Assembly: GCA_001915385.1 (NCBI GenBank)
Contig: MNQK01000034.1
Span: 137,520 to 201,519 of the forward strand
DNA from: Bacteroidales bacterium 52_46
GTDB lineage: Bacteria > Bacteroidota > Bacteroidia > Bacteroidales > Muribaculaceae
DNA: 64,000 bases
Direction of reading: 5' to 3'
Part shown: positions 24,386 through 32,622 of the stretch, piece by piece
How the letters are laid out: every line of letters starts with the position of its first letter
Numbering within the stretch: the first letter of the stretch is position 1
The notes under the pieces: generated by a model
What the model saw: the letters and a program-made list of their open reading frames with translations, nothing else
Database searches by the model: none
Told to the model about the DNA's origin: nothing
Translations under genes and position numbers: made by a program

Positions 24386-24796
24386 ATGATAAGACAAAAA
24401 TTTACATTAAACAAATACGCTTGGCATGTCTATGCCTATTATGTCGTAACAAAGCCCAACGCCGATGAGATACTTGACGCTCTTGTCGGCATAGGCTGTC
24501 ACGGTGAGCATTTAGAGGGAGCATATAAGAATCTCACATCAGGCAAGATCGACACTGGACTGACGTACTCCAACAGCGACACACGAGAAACGGTGATAGT
24601 GTTCGCCAAGACATCGAGCGCAAAGGAGTTTCAGCAATCATATAAACATGAGACAGGACATTTGCAGACCCATATAACACAGACATTCGGCATTGACCCG
24701 TATGGAGAAGAAATACAATATATAGGTGATGACATCGTGGATGCAACTTGGGAGATAGCTAAGGATTTGCTCTGCGAACATTGCCGTAAGCACTAA
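24386..24796 (+). CDS. Zincin-like protein (HExxH), second in window
   Basis: 136 residues from ATG 24386. KHETGH at about 87-92 matches HExxH, and EE near 108-109 could give the third ligand. The N-terminal half is an alpha/beta unit (WHVYAYYVVTKPNADEIL). Resembles in layout the protein at 9017, though overall sequences differ. In the late plus-strand run after the endonuclease insertion. Possible protease or a metal-binding structural protein. Confidence 0.55.
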   Translation: MIRQKFTLNKYAWHVYAYYVVTKPNADEILDALVGIGCHGEHLEGAYKNLTSGKIDTGLTYSNSDTRETVIVFAKTSSAKEFQQSYKHETGHLQTHITQTFGIDPYGEEIQYIGDDIVDATWEIAKDLLCEHCRKH

Positions 24797-24806
24797 AACC
24801 ACAACT

Positions 24807-25007
24807 ATGTCACAAAGCAGAAGACTACGCCGTGCCAACGGCATGAAAGGCTCAACCGTCCGCAAGGCACTGGAGAGCAACACTCCGCTCAACTCGCTCT
24901 ACGCCCTTATCCCGCAAGACAGGCGCAAGGCACTTGACCGATTCGTGCGGTGCTTCGGGTTAAATCCGGCGGGACTGCATGAGGCGTTGGATAGGGAGCG
25001 GCTATAA
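24807..25007 (+). CDS. Hypothetical basic 66-aa protein
   Basis: Starts MSQSRRLRRANGMKGSTVRKAL; very basic, helical, possibly nucleic-acid binding. Last gene of the plus-strand late run, just before a terminator. No family recognised. Confidence 0.5.
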   Translation: MSQSRRLRRANGMKGSTVRKALESNTPLNSLYALIPQDRRKALDRFVRCFGLNPAGLHEALDRERL

Positions 25008-25015
25008 ACAAAAAA

Positions 25016-25037
25016 CGCCCGCCCTTCCGGGCAGGCG
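25016..25037 (-). terminator. Terminator of the leftward early operon
   Basis: CGCC and GCCC pair with GGGC and GGCG around a 4-nt loop. On the minus strand the stem is followed by TTTTTT, so it ends the long operon that reads left from 38.4 kb. A second small stem CCGCA/TGCGG near 25054-25069 may serve the plus strand. Confidence 0.75.
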
Positions 25038-25078
25038 CATATCTGTGTGGGAGCCGCAGGGATACTTGCGGCTTCTGC

Positions 25079-26148
25079 TTATAACTGTATTAACCATTGC
25101 TCATATAATTGTACGGCAATTTGAGCCATCATAACGGGCGGTACAGACATACCTGCAAGATAGCCGATTTGTTTGTCTGTTGCGTTGAAATCAATAGGAA
25201 ACGATGACAACCTTAGAATCTCATTTCTACTTAGGAATGAAGGGCTACTTTTCAAAATAAGGTTATCATGCCCAGATGTTGTCAAAGTTGGAGCGACTTC
25301 GTTCTCATCAAAAAATACAAAATTGAAGTGAGTTTTTTTATTAAATAAACGAATGGCGACATCACTCAACAGACGGTCTGTTTCTATATGATTATCCCAT
25401 AGCAACCTTGTTTTAGGAGCAGTGATTTCCCTTCCTTTATAATCTGCTATCTCTCCAAACAATATTGGAGGTTCATTAAAATCAAGTCGAAGCAATGGTA
25501 ACGTATCAAACAACGTATGTGTAACAGGGACTCTATCTTTAAGGTCTTTACGCAAACATATGAAAAACACTCGCTCACGGCGTTGTGGTACGCCCATGTA
25601 TTGTGCATTAAGAAGAAAATGCTGACAGGCATATCCGGCTCTATCAAATTCGGAATAAATGCGCTGAACATATTTTTTAGCCTCCCCGAGGAGTAGCCCT
25701 TTTACGTTCTCTGCAATAACGATTTTAGGCTGGAGTTTTTTTGCCAAGTCTATAAAATCGAAAAAGAGAGTGTCAAGCACTTGCTTTGTCTGCCCCTCTC
25801 TAAATCGTTTTTCTTTTCCCCATGCGCTTTCACGGCTTCCTGCCATAGAGAATGTAGAGCAAGGTGGTGAGCCATCAAGAATATCAAGGTTTATAATTCA
25901 TCTGGCAAATCCTCTCGTTGCTTAAACTCTTGTATGGGTTCAAGAAAAGCAAAGCGAGGGTTGTGATTTGCTTTATATATTGACATCATACGTCCGTCAA
26001 TCTCATTGCATCCAATCACATCGAATCCCGCCAGCTTATAACCCATAGTGGAACCTCCACCACAAGAGAAGCATGAGAAAACTTTGCCCTTGTCTTTCGT
26101 AAAGTGCGCATCTTTGAGCGTCCAGTTGTAATCAAATCTATGGTTCAT
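25079..26148 (-). pseudogene. dcm: C5-cytosine DNA methyltransferase, frameshifted
   Basis: Two frames together make one enzyme. The 5' part (26148 to 25891) has the AdoMet motif FSCFSCGGGSTMGYKLAGFD. It stops at LPDEL. In another frame the sequence resumes with LDILDGSPPCSTFSMAGSRE, which holds the catalytic Cys, then ENVKGLL, QRRERVFFI and a C-terminal motif AGMSVPPVMMAQIAVQLYEQW. The break is near 25889-25895 (TTATAAACC), as if one base were lost. Length 1070 is one short of a multiple of three. Either inactive, an assembly error or a recoding site. Confidence 0.8.
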
Positions 26149-26155
26149 TCTCCTT

Positions 26156-26353
26156 TCAGTTTATCGGTGAGTTCGGGCGAGAAGCGGTAAAATGAGTACA
26201 CTTCTTGCCAAATACTAATTTACAGTCGGGGTAGCTCCATCCGCCTATTGAATCTCGCTTCGGGTCTTGTCTCCTACATTGAGGAGGTGCCATGAAAATT
26301 CGATGGCAAAATATACAACGCTCCCATATTGGATTATTGTCAAGAGTTTCCAA
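26156..26353 (-). CDS. Small cysteine-rich (zinc) protein with TTG start
   Basis: 65 codons from TTG 26353, which lies six bases after a perfect AAAGGAGG. The product has CIFCHR, then a cysteine in PPQCRRQDP and PDCKLVFGKKC, a likely metal site with the motif SIGGWSYPDC. It overlaps the end of the upstream gene in another frame and is followed after a second AAAGGAG by the methylase start. Easy to miss because of its start codon. Confidence 0.6.
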   Translation of the reverse strand: METLDNNPIWERCIFCHRIFMAPPQCRRQDPKRDSIGGWSYPDCKLVFGKKCTHFTASRPNSPIN

Positions 26354-27134
26354 CCGCACCTCCTTTCTCTGCCTCGGCGATGAGGGCGTCGGCATATTCA
26401 AAAGAAGCCTTGACGATATAATCCACTGATTTGCTCTGCATATTAGCGTCCACCGGAGACGCCAACAATCCCTGCATCGCCATCGCCGCGATATGCAGCC
26501 TGAGGCCGTTGCATTTATCGCAATTTGCGGTTTCTTGCGATAAATTGACACATGGAATTTTATGCTGACTTGGACAATCATCTGTACAAGTCCGTGTACA
26601 AGTCGGCTCGGCTGGCTCGGTGTAGGGTTCGAGGTCGGAGGCTGCTGCCCAAACCTCACCGACTTGGTACAACATCGTACCGTCCAACATCTTAAAACCG
26701 TCAATACGGTATGGTGTGCAGCCATATTTGAAGCGTACAATGTCGCCCACCTTGAACTTCGGCTCGGCTGGTTTAGGCTTTAAACTGTCAACATTATCCG
26801 GCAGACACTTGGAGCCGAAAAGAGAAAGAAGCAAGCTCGACATACCTACCATTTGAAAAAATAAATCACCTTCCTTCTTTGAGTTTTTATGTATGATTTC
26901 CGTTGCTTCATTATACAGTTGCTGCACTTTGCCTCTTTCGCACGTCAGCATCTCCTCTTCCTCCGTGTCAGATGTAAGGTTGTGCTTGCCGAAAATCGTT
27001 TCAATACAATCCACTATGCCACAGTCGTATTGGTCTTTAGCCATGCAGCTATAGTAGCGATATGATTTCTTTACTTCCTCCTTGAACTCTTTCGGGAGGA
27101 CTGACCATGCGAGGTCTTGTGTTGTCTTATCCAT
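26340..27134 (-). CDS. Hypothetical protein with SH3-like and Cys-rich segments
   Basis: 264 residues from the ATG at 27134 (MDKTTQDLAWSVLPKEFKEE). N-terminal helical domain (1-140), a KFKVGDIVRFKYG segment like small SH3 barrels near 150, then a Cys-rich stretch with CTRTCTDDCPSQHK, and a C-terminal helix. Its tail EAEKGGAVGNS contains the AAAGGAGG of the next gene. Conserved-looking in Bacteroidota phages; no function known. Confidence 0.65.
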   Translation of the reverse strand: MDKTTQDLAWSVLPKEFKEEVKKSYRYYSCMAKDQYDCGIVDCIETIFGKHNLTSDTEEEEMLTCERGKVQQLYNEATEIIHKNSKKEGDLFFQMVGMSSLLLSLFGSKCLPDNVDSLKPKPAEPKFKVGDIVRFKYGCTPYRIDGFKMLDGTMLYQVGEVWAAASDLEPYTEPAEPTCTRTCTDDCPSQHKIPCVNLSQETANCDKCNGLRLHIAAMAMQGLLASPVDANMQSKSVDYIVKASFEYADALIAEAEKGGAVGNS

Positions 27135-27144
27135 TTTGTTGAGT

Positions 27145-27834
27145 TTAAAATAATGTTGGTGTATTCTGATAAGTTTGTAGACGGTTCTTTGCGGCATCAT
27201 AGTAATGGCGGTCCAACTCAATTCCAAGTAGTGGGAAATTTAATGCTTCGCAAGCAATTGCAATACTCCCGGAGCCAAGATGTGTGTCAAGGATTTTCCA
27301 TCCCGGCTGTGCAAATTTTGTAAGTAGCCATGCATAGAGAGCCACCGGCTTTTGCGTGGGATGTATGCGCTTTTCGTTGAGAGCTTTATTACCTTGCATA
27401 GTGCGACCATCCGCAATACTTTTACCCTGCAGCATACCGTTCCACATGAACGGGAACAGTCGTACAGACTCTATAAGATTTGTGGCGGCTATTTCGCAAT
27501 CAGAAAATGACGAGGCGCCGTTACATTTATCCCAGACAATGCGGCCATGTGCAAAAACGTAATCGAAATAATTACATCCCCACACGATATAATTTCTTGC
27601 GACGCGGCGCAGTTCGTCAAAATATTCGGAAGACGGAACTTGCCATTTTTCGGATTTTGCATATATTCTCGAGACTCCAATTGAAGAAACCTTATTGCCA
27701 TAAAACTGTCGACGTTCCGGACCACTGAAATATGGAGGGTCGACAATCGCCAAATCGAAACTCTTATCCGGAAGCTGGCTCAAAACTTTCATACAATCCC
27801 CGAGATGTAGGGTTATGTTATTGAATGTTTCCAT
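27145..27834 (-). CDS. DNA adenine/cytosine-N methyltransferase (beta class)
   Basis: 229 residues. Catalytic DPPY at 32-35, RIHPTQKP at about 156-163 and the AdoMet-binding DTHLGSGS at 183-190. The order DPPY before FxGxG-like motif is the beta class, which makes N6-methyladenine or N4-methylcytosine. Compact, no separate target domain. With the Dam-like enzyme at 6.1 kb and the C5 enzyme at 25-26 kb the phage carries three methylases and no matching nuclease, which suggests anti-restriction. Confidence 0.85.
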   Translation of the reverse strand: METFNNITLHLGDCMKVLSQLPDKSFDLAIVDPPYFSGPERRQFYGNKVSSIGVSRIYAKSEKWQVPSSEYFDELRRVARNYIVWGCNYFDYVFAHGRIVWDKCNGASSFSDCEIAATNLIESVRLFPFMWNGMLQGKSIADGRTMQGNKALNEKRIHPTQKPVALYAWLLTKFAQPGWKILDTHLGSGSIAIACEALNFPLLGIELDRHYYDAAKNRLQTYQNTPTLF

Positions 27835-28204
27835 TGTTCTTTCTTTTGATTATCAGTTCTACTTCGATTGGGTCTGATTCCCATGTGAGGTCGGGGAATA
27901 ACTTGCTATCAAGTGGCAGGAATGATGCGAAATCACTTTCCCATACATCTTGTTTAGCATCCATTTGGTATCCGCTCCATGTCCGATACGGTTCTCCTGC
28001 GTGAAGAAGCAACGCATTATCTCTCTTATCTCTCGCTACCCATCCTCTAATTACGGTTTCATCCACGTCCTTCTCCTGCTTGCCTAAAGCGTAGGCGCGG
28101 TCGAAAGCGTAGGAGAACGCGGATTTTGAATATTCTTCATCATTGAATGCCAAATATTCTTCCCAGCACTTTTTCTTCTTCTGTTCGTAGTCTTGGTTAT
28201 TCAT
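27818..28204 (-). CDS. Hypothetical 128-aa protein
   Basis: Start taken as the ATG at 28204 (MNNQDYEQKKKKCWEEYLAF). Charged helical N-terminus, then GWVARDKRDNALLLHAGEPY, a segment common in Bacteroidota phage early proteins. It overlaps the methylase start by 17 bases and the upstream gene by 8. Unknown role. Confidence 0.6.
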   Translation of the reverse strand: MNNQDYEQKKKKCWEEYLAFNDEEYSKSAFSYAFDRAYALGKQEKDVDETVIRGWVARDKRDNALLLHAGEPYRTWSGYQMDAKQDVWESDFASFLPLDSKLFPDLTWESDPIEVELIIKRKNNGNIQ

Positions 28205-28523
28205 AATCCTTATCCGTTTTGCGTTCATAAATGAGATCGTAGGCAACCACTCCGATAGCCGCGTCAACTCCCGTAACCATATCGCGGTTGTTCTGACGCT
28301 CGGCTATATCCTCAAGGACATCACGCAAAGCGATACGGCAACGCTCCAAATCCTCGTGTAAACTGTCGGCGGATTTCTTGTTGAACTTTATTCGTTCCGC
28401 GTCGAAGCCCTCTTTCTCCATATTGAAGATAAGGTTGCGATAGTCGGCTTCCGCATCAGCTATCATCTGAGCTGAACGGCGGATTTCATTGAGAGTGAGG
28501 TTGATTAGTTCTATTGATTTCAT
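28197..28523 (-). CDS. Hypothetical helical 108-aa protein
   Basis: Starts MKSIELINLTLNEIRRSAQM. Nearly all helix with heptad-like spacing, so a likely coiled coil. It overlaps both neighbours by a few bases. No family known. Confidence 0.6.
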   Translation of the reverse strand: MKSIELINLTLNEIRRSAQMIADAEADYRNLIFNMEKEGFDAERIKFNKKSADSLHEDLERCRIALRDVLEDIAERQNNRDMVTGVDAAIGVVAYDLIYERKTDKDYE

Positions 28524-28681
28524 ATTCCTCTCATTGTTTCTTGATAAAACTTTTCTTCTTCAATGCAGTCAATGCATTTCTCGCCGTCCTCAGTGGTGAC
28601 GATTTCGTCTGACTCTTCTCCGCACCATTCGCATTTGCCGTAGTGCAGGTCGGCAGGGGTGTAGATTGTTTCGGTTATCAT
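28520..28681 (-). CDS. Small zinc-ribbon protein
   Basis: 53 codons, MITETIYTPADLHYGKCEWC, with knuckles CEWC (about 17-20) and CIDC (about 37-40). Its stop overlaps the next ATG and its start overlaps the previous stop, so it is tightly embedded in the operon. Similar in kind to the zinc ribbon at 185. Confidence 0.65.
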   Translation of the reverse strand: MITETIYTPADLHYGKCEWCGEESDEIVTTEDGEKCIDCIEEEKFYQETMRGI

Positions 28682-28884
28682 AATTCGTCAAATTCTTTAT
28701 TCAGTTCTTTGATTCGGTTGTAGACATAATCCCGTGCGACGTTACACACTCCGTCATGGACGCAGAGCGCTGTACCGAAATAGAGATTATAGGGCGTATT
28801 CTTTTCGATTTCTCTTTGCAGAGGTCGGAGCTGGGATAATTCATTTTCTATTTCCAATGCCCGCTTGAAGTCAGCTTTTGTCAT
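28678..28884 (-). CDS. Hypothetical 68-aa protein
   Basis: MTKADFKRALEIENELSQLRP; helical with two cysteines in TALCVHDGVCNVARDY. Preceded by AAAGGAGGTGGAGGA, a strong ribosome site that also encodes the end of the upstream gene. Unknown role. Confidence 0.6.
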   Translation of the reverse strand: MTKADFKRALEIENELSQLRPLQREIEKNTPYNLYFGTALCVHDGVCNVARDYVYNRIKELNKEFDEL

Positions 28885-29189
28885 TCCTCCACCTCCTTTG
28901 CGATCTCGGGGTTATCCAATCCATCTGCGACTTGGTGGTACTGTTCACTGAAAATATCACATACAATATCGGTTAAGCCGTCTATCAGTCCATAGTCTAC
29001 GCTGTCTTCATGCTCCAAGGTCAGGCGGCATAAGTCAGTGACCCTGCTTTTCTCCACAATGCAGTAGCGGCGGAGCGCGTATTTAAGGAAGTTTTCACAT
29101 ATCGCGCTGACATTTTTCTTGTCAACTGGAGATAGGTCAGTAAACTCCGCATACTCGCGGGCGAGGGCGGTTATCTGGTCATCGTTCAT
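28881..29189 (-). CDS. Hypothetical acidic 102-aa protein
   Basis: Begins MNDDQITALAREYAEFTD; helical and acidic with a central RRYCIVEKSRVTDLCRL. It ends AKEVEE, where AAAGGAGG for the next gene is encoded. Conserved-looking small early protein without known function. Confidence 0.6.
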   Translation of the reverse strand: MNDDQITALAREYAEFTDLSPVDKKNVSAICENFLKYALRRYCIVEKSRVTDLCRLTLEHEDSVDYGLIDGLTDIVCDIFSEQYHQVADGLDNPEIAKEVEE

Positions 29190-29347
29190 AATACATCCTC
29201 CACGGTTACAGACTCAATCTTTTCATGTCGAGGGTCGCTACCTTTTACAAGGTCACGCCTTATCCTTTCGGCAACTCTCTCATTGCTCACCGTGCAACCA
29301 TTGTCATAATCGTATGATATGATTACCGTTACTTTCTTCTGTTTCAT
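29186..29347 (-). CDS. Hypothetical 53-aa protein
   Basis: MKQKKVTVIISYDYDNGCTVSN, beta strand then helix then strand, possibly a minimal ferredoxin-like fold. The stop overlaps the ATG of the next gene. Support is the coupling and a sensible pattern. Confidence 0.55.
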   Translation of the reverse strand: MKQKKVTVIISYDYDNGCTVSNERVAERIRRDLVKGSDPRHEKIESVTVEDVL

Positions 29348-29378
29348 ACTCTTTCTCATAAAATATTTCGTTGTTTGG

Positions 29379-29672
29379 TTACTCGTTATACTTATCTTCG
29401 ATTGCTTGTATCAGCTCGTCGGCTGTCATGTCGATTGTGTCGTGCCAACCCTGTATCTCTCGGAGGATGGGTCGTAGGGTTTCGAGGGTGAAGAAGTCCG
29501 GAGTATCATCGTACTTTTCGTAGTCATAATTACGAGGGTCGCATATAGCATCCAAAACTTCCTTTGGGATTTGTGAAGCTGTATCATATCCCTGTTCAAT
29601 GCCATAGTTGACCGCCATGCGGGTTTCCTGTTCCGTCATTCTACGACCATTGTGGATTGCGAGGCCGCCCAT
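29379..29672 (-). CDS. Hypothetical 97-aa protein
   Basis: MGGLAIHNGRRMTEQETRMAV, ending TADELIQAIEDKYNE. Acidic and helical; similar endings occur in many Bacteroidota mobile-element proteins. A real start slightly downstream (MTEQETRMAV) is possible. Confidence 0.55.
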   Translation of the reverse strand: MGGLAIHNGRRMTEQETRMAVNYGIEQGYDTASQIPKEVLDAICDPRNYDYEKYDDTPDFFTLETLRPILREIQGWHDTIDMTADELIQAIEDKYNE

Positions 29673-29675
29673 TAA

Positions 29676-29720
29676 TTAGTCGCAGCAATTCTCTTTGAAT
29701 CCTTTGAGATTTATATCCAT
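29676..29720 (-). CDS. Possible 14-aa peptide
   Basis: MDINLKGFKENCCD, ATG at 29720 to TAA at 29676, just before the 29379 gene. May be a leader peptide, a remnant, or chance. Confidence 0.25.
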   Translation of the reverse strand: MDINLKGFKENCCD

Positions 29721-29722
29721 GG

Positions 29723-30187
29723 TTATTCGTTTTTTGTTATGACTTTTTCGCTCTCCTTTCCGACAAGCAATCCGAGTATTTCGGCAATGCCGTCGGACAA
29801 TGCTTCCTCGTAGGTGTCAAAAAGTGGAGTATGGTTGATATGCCAAATTCCCCATCGCGTTGCCGACTCGTCATAGTTAGGCAAGTAGACAACATGTTCA
29901 TGGCTGTATTTGCCGCCGTCGTGTGCGATGACGTTGATGGCAATGCCCTTTTTCTCTCTCAGCCACTTGTGGGCTTGCCATGAAGTCGGAGCGGAGCATA
30001 TCGGCTTCGCAAAGGGACAACCATCTTGCTGTCCGTTGTAGTTCCTCGGGGTACGAGGGTCGCCCGTGAGCCATACTGCGCCGTCGGGTGCATCCTCATG
30101 GGTATAGTAGTGGTCGCACGGCTCATCGAATCCGCACGCGTTGAGCTTCTTTGCAAGCTCGTAATCACAGTAATCAGTTGTTTCCAT
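29723..30187 (-). CDS. Hypothetical 154-aa protein
   Basis: METTDYCDYELAKKLNACGFDEPC, then QAHKWLREKKGIAINVIAHDG and FDTYEEALSDGIAEILGLL. This pattern is one I associate with conserved Bacteroides phage and prophage proteins of unknown function. It overlaps its upstream neighbour by 14 bases. Confidence 0.65.
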   Translation of the reverse strand: METTDYCDYELAKKLNACGFDEPCDHYYTHEDAPDGAVWLTGDPRTPRNYNGQQDGCPFAKPICSAPTSWQAHKWLREKKGIAINVIAHDGGKYSHEHVVYLPNYDESATRWGIWHINHTPLFDTYEEALSDGIAEILGLLVGKESEKVITKNE

Positions 30188-30458
30188 TCTCGTTGTCTTT
30201 TAGATAGTCCTCGTCGGTGGTTATCTCGCTTAACAGCATGCGTCCGACTCTGCACACGAGGCGCCCCCTGTCCGCATCGTATCTCCAATCTACATTGAGG
30301 AAAACCGTATCAGTTCTCATCGCCTTTTTGGTCTCGCGTATAAACCAATCGCGGTAGGCCTCCGTGGTATGAAGTTCCGGCCATTCAAGATGCCGTTCCT
30401 TTTCAAGGTATTCAATCAGCCGGTCGAAAGCCTTGGGCGTCGTGAGTCGTATCAGCAT
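30174..30458 (-). CDS. Hypothetical 94-aa protein
   Basis: MLIRLTTPKAFDRLIEYLEKE; alpha/beta with a middle FLNVDWRYDADRGRLVCRVG hairpin. Follows AAAGGAGGATTAAAA at a good distance. No family recognised. Confidence 0.55.
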   Translation of the reverse strand: MLIRLTTPKAFDRLIEYLEKERHLEWPELHTTEAYRDWFIRETKKAMRTDTVFLNVDWRYDADRGRLVCRVGRMLLSEITTDEDYLKDNENGNN

Positions 30459-30472
30459 TTTTAATCCTCCTT

Positions 30473-30889
30473 TCAGCGTTCGGGATTATCGTGTATATTG
30501 CCTGTCACCTCGATTTGCATACGGTTCTGTATGAGTTTGTGATTCCATGGCGCATCGGGATAGTCTTTGATTTTGATACGCAGTCCGCAAAGAGACCAAA
30601 TTATCATGGCTTGCTCCATTTTGGGCGTCTTGCATTTTTTCTTACCCCGGTAATTTGAGTAGAGATTTACTGTGTCGTCCTCATAAATTTCTTTGCCGTT
30701 GCAGTCGAGTAAACCAGTGAACTGACCGATTGTGTCGGGGTCGACATCTGCAAACCAATCGGTTTCATCTCCATCGTTGTCGACGGTGTCCCATGATATT
30801 GTCGACCTGTTGTCTGTCAAGTCAAGAGAGCCATAAACCCACTCGCCATTGTCGAGGCGTTTACCTCTGAATTTAATCTTCCTGTTCAT
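30473..30889 (-). CDS. YopX family protein
   Basis: 138 residues. Opening KFRGKRLDNGEWVYGSL, then VDPDTIGQFTGLLDCNGKEI and YEDD, the hallmarks of the YopX family (PF09643). These beta-rich proteins are common in phages of Bacillota and Bacteroidota; their biochemical role is not known. Confidence 0.85.
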   Translation of the reverse strand: MNRKIKFRGKRLDNGEWVYGSLDLTDNRSTISWDTVDNDGDETDWFADVDPDTIGQFTGLLDCNGKEIYEDDTVNLYSNYRGKKKCKTPKMEQAMIIWSLCGLRIKIKDYPDAPWNHKLIQNRMQIEVTGNIHDNPER

Positions 30890-30894
30890 GTTGA

Positions 30895-31371
30895 TTATTT
30901 TATTTCGTTAAACTTATACCCATTCGCATGAAGCAGCTCTATGGCGAGCACTACCGCCTCTATGGGGTTCTCTGATTGTGGTATATACCCCATGAAACCG
31001 TCCCAATCGTAGTCGACGGCCCATGTCTTACCACAGAAACTCAACTTGACATCTCCATCAAGCACGCTTGGCGTATCCATTTCGACTGCCTCTATTTCAT
31101 CGTATTCGTCTATAAATGGCGGATACCATTTCGTCGTTGGTAAGCTGTCGAGGTGTTTCGGTAATATGTCGAACAGACGGCCGAGACTCCACGCAGGGGT
31201 CGGATTAAGTGATGCAACCTCGTAGGCAGATTCATCCATAACGCCCAGTTGCTCGTATTTTTCTCCGTCTGACTCAAAGTGAGACCATACCATATCAGCC
31301 GTATCTATTGGCACTCCGCATGCAATTAGGCGGTCGGACTGCTCTTTTGTTGTTGATATTGTAGTTGTCAT
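30895..31371 (-). CDS. Hypothetical 158-aa protein
   Basis: The first 40 residues read TKEQSDRLIACGVPIDTADM, followed by PAWSLGRLFDILP and, at the end, NPIEAVVLAIELLHANGYKF. I associate this layout with Bacteroidota phage early proteins found near YopX. It overlaps the repeat protein start by four bases. Function unknown. Confidence 0.65.
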   Translation of the reverse strand: MTTTISTTKEQSDRLIACGVPIDTADMVWSHFESDGEKYEQLGVMDESAYEVASLNPTPAWSLGRLFDILPKHLDSLPTTKWYPPFIDEYDEIEAVEMDTPSVLDGDVKLSFCGKTWAVDYDWDGFMGYIPQSENPIEAVVLAIELLHANGYKFNEIK

Positions 31372-32045
31372 TGTTTCTCAAATTTAATATCATCAGAAGC
31401 GTAGTATACGATATTGCTTGACCTTACTCGATAAATGGCATTGTCTGAGAGTTTGCATTCAATGGTCGAATATGAGGTACAATAGGCGTTGTCCCATGCT
31501 TCCACCGTAGCGCTGTCGTATGCTTTCACCGTAGCGCTGCCGTATGCTTTCACCGTAGCGCTGCCCCATGCTTCCACCGTAGCGCTGCCCCATGCTTCCA
31601 CCGTAGCGCTGCCCCATGCTTCCACCGTAGCGCTGCCCCAGCTGCCCCATGCTTCCACCGTAGCTCTGTCGTATGCTTTCACCGTAGCGCTGCCCCATGC
31701 TTCCACCGTAGCGCTGTCGTATGCTTTCACCGTAGCGCTGCCGTATGCTTCCACCGTAGCGCTGCCGTATGCTTTCACCGTAGCGCTGTCACATAGCATA
31801 AAACCACGCTCCACGGATACATTGACGTAGATTTCATGTTCGGCAAATTCGATTTTATACTGCTCCAGTAGGTCGACGGTGAGAACTTTATTGTTACACG
31901 CCCACCAGAAATTATCTTTTATCACAGTGCACAACTGAGCCATGTTTTCAGACTTGTAAGCACGTGAAAATTGTTCGGTACATGCATGAGCTTCTTTGGC
32001 TCTACGCAAGATTTCGGATTTGATGGTTTCAAAATTTGTATTCAT
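31368..32045 (-). CDS. Repeat protein with 8-residue GSATVEAW-type repeats
   Basis: 225 residues. A helical N-terminal domain (1-85) is followed by about 12 copies of an 8-residue unit, SATVKAYG or SATVEAWG, with one extra SWG. The C-terminal cap reads CKLSDNAIYRVRSSNIVYY. The repeat suggests a stacked beta-solenoid. Related proteins with varying repeat number are known to me from Bacteroides phages; no function is established. No signal peptide, so probably cytoplasmic. Confidence 0.7.
   Translation of the reverse strand: MNTNFETIKSEILRRAKEAHACTEQFSRAYKSENMAQLCTVIKDNFWWACNNKVLTVDLLEQYKIEFAEHEIYVNVSVERGFMLCDSATVKAYGSATVEAYGSATVKAYDSATVEAWGSATVKAYDRATVEAWGSWGSATVEAWGSATVEAWGSATVEAWGSATVKAYGSATVKAYDSATVEAWDNAYCTSYSTIECKLSDNAIYRVRSSNIVYYASDDIKFEKQ
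31491..31790 (-). repeat. 24-bp in-frame tandem repeat array
   Basis: About 12 units of 24 bp in two main versions, CCATGCTTCCACCGTAGCGC and GTATGCTTTCACCGTAGCGC (given strand, core of the unit), plus one 9-bp partial (GCTGCCCCA). Near-identity of neighbouring units points to recent slippage or recombination. Confidence 0.9.
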
Positions 32046-32111
32046 ATTGATTTTTTTACTTGGTTTATAATTCTGTTAATTACAGCCTCATTGAGCATAT
32101 TTGAAAGTTTG

Positions 32112-32498
32112 TTATTGCGGCTCGGTCGTCGGTCTGATAAATACCTTGTAGGCATTGACGAGCGAAAGGGCGAATATGCTTAGTGTTACTATGTAATTTA
32201 TTGTGGCCGTATAAATGCCGAACTCATAGATGTGTTCGTCGACAAACGCGGCCACTTGTGGCAGTAAAGGAAGCATACACTGTAACCTATGCCATATACA
32301 CAACTTGACGCAATACGACAGCCGGATTAACAACAGCACCACAATGGCTGACATGTAAACCACTTCGTCTATCACCGTCAATGCCGTTTCGCTCAGCGCT
32401 GGAGCTATGAGCCAATACAATAGTATTCCAAAAGTATATATGAATGGAAACACCTTTACTGTCGCAGTCACCCTCCTGAGAATATCAATTACTCCCAT
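32112..32498 (-). CDS. Membrane protein, about four TM segments (paralogue of 39487 gene)
   Basis: 128 residues with hydrophobic stretches near 15-35, 45-65, 75-95 and 100-120. The signatures VTATVKVFPFIYT and LCIWHRLQCMLPLLP recur in the protein at 39487, showing common origin. Inner-membrane location likely. Role unknown; the pairing of one copy in the early operon and one in the repressor operon is notable. Confidence 0.65.
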   Translation of the reverse strand: MGVIDILRRVTATVKVFPFIYTFGILLYWLIAPALSETALTVIDEVVYMSAIVVLLLIRLSYCVKLCIWHRLQCMLPLLPQVAAFVDEHIYEFGIYTATINYIVTLSIFALSLVNAYKVFIRPTTEPQ

Positions 32499-32499
32499 G

Positions 32500-32622
32500 T
32501 CAGAATCCTTTCCTGCGTTGCTGTCCCTTTGAATTGAATCGGATATGGGCGATTGTCCTGACTTTCGTTTTAGCCAACGGCTTGCTTTTCGGTTGGCTTT
32601 TTGTCTGAATTTTCTTTGCCAT
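32500..32622 (-). CDS. Small basic 40-aa protein
   Basis: MAKKIQTKSQPKSKPLAKTK, strongly basic, ending GQQRRKGF. The start lies inside the end of the upstream gene in another frame. Possibly a nucleic-acid-binding peptide; low-complexity makes chance possible. Confidence 0.45.
   Translation of the reverse strand: MAKKIQTKSQPKSKPLAKTKVRTIAHIRFNSKGQQRRKGF

Noticed and set aside
31489..31830. Possible CRISPR array or plus-strand repeat ORF
   Set aside because: Units are directly adjacent, all 24 bp, without spacers, and code in frame on the minus strand within a larger gene; the plus-strand frame is a shadow.
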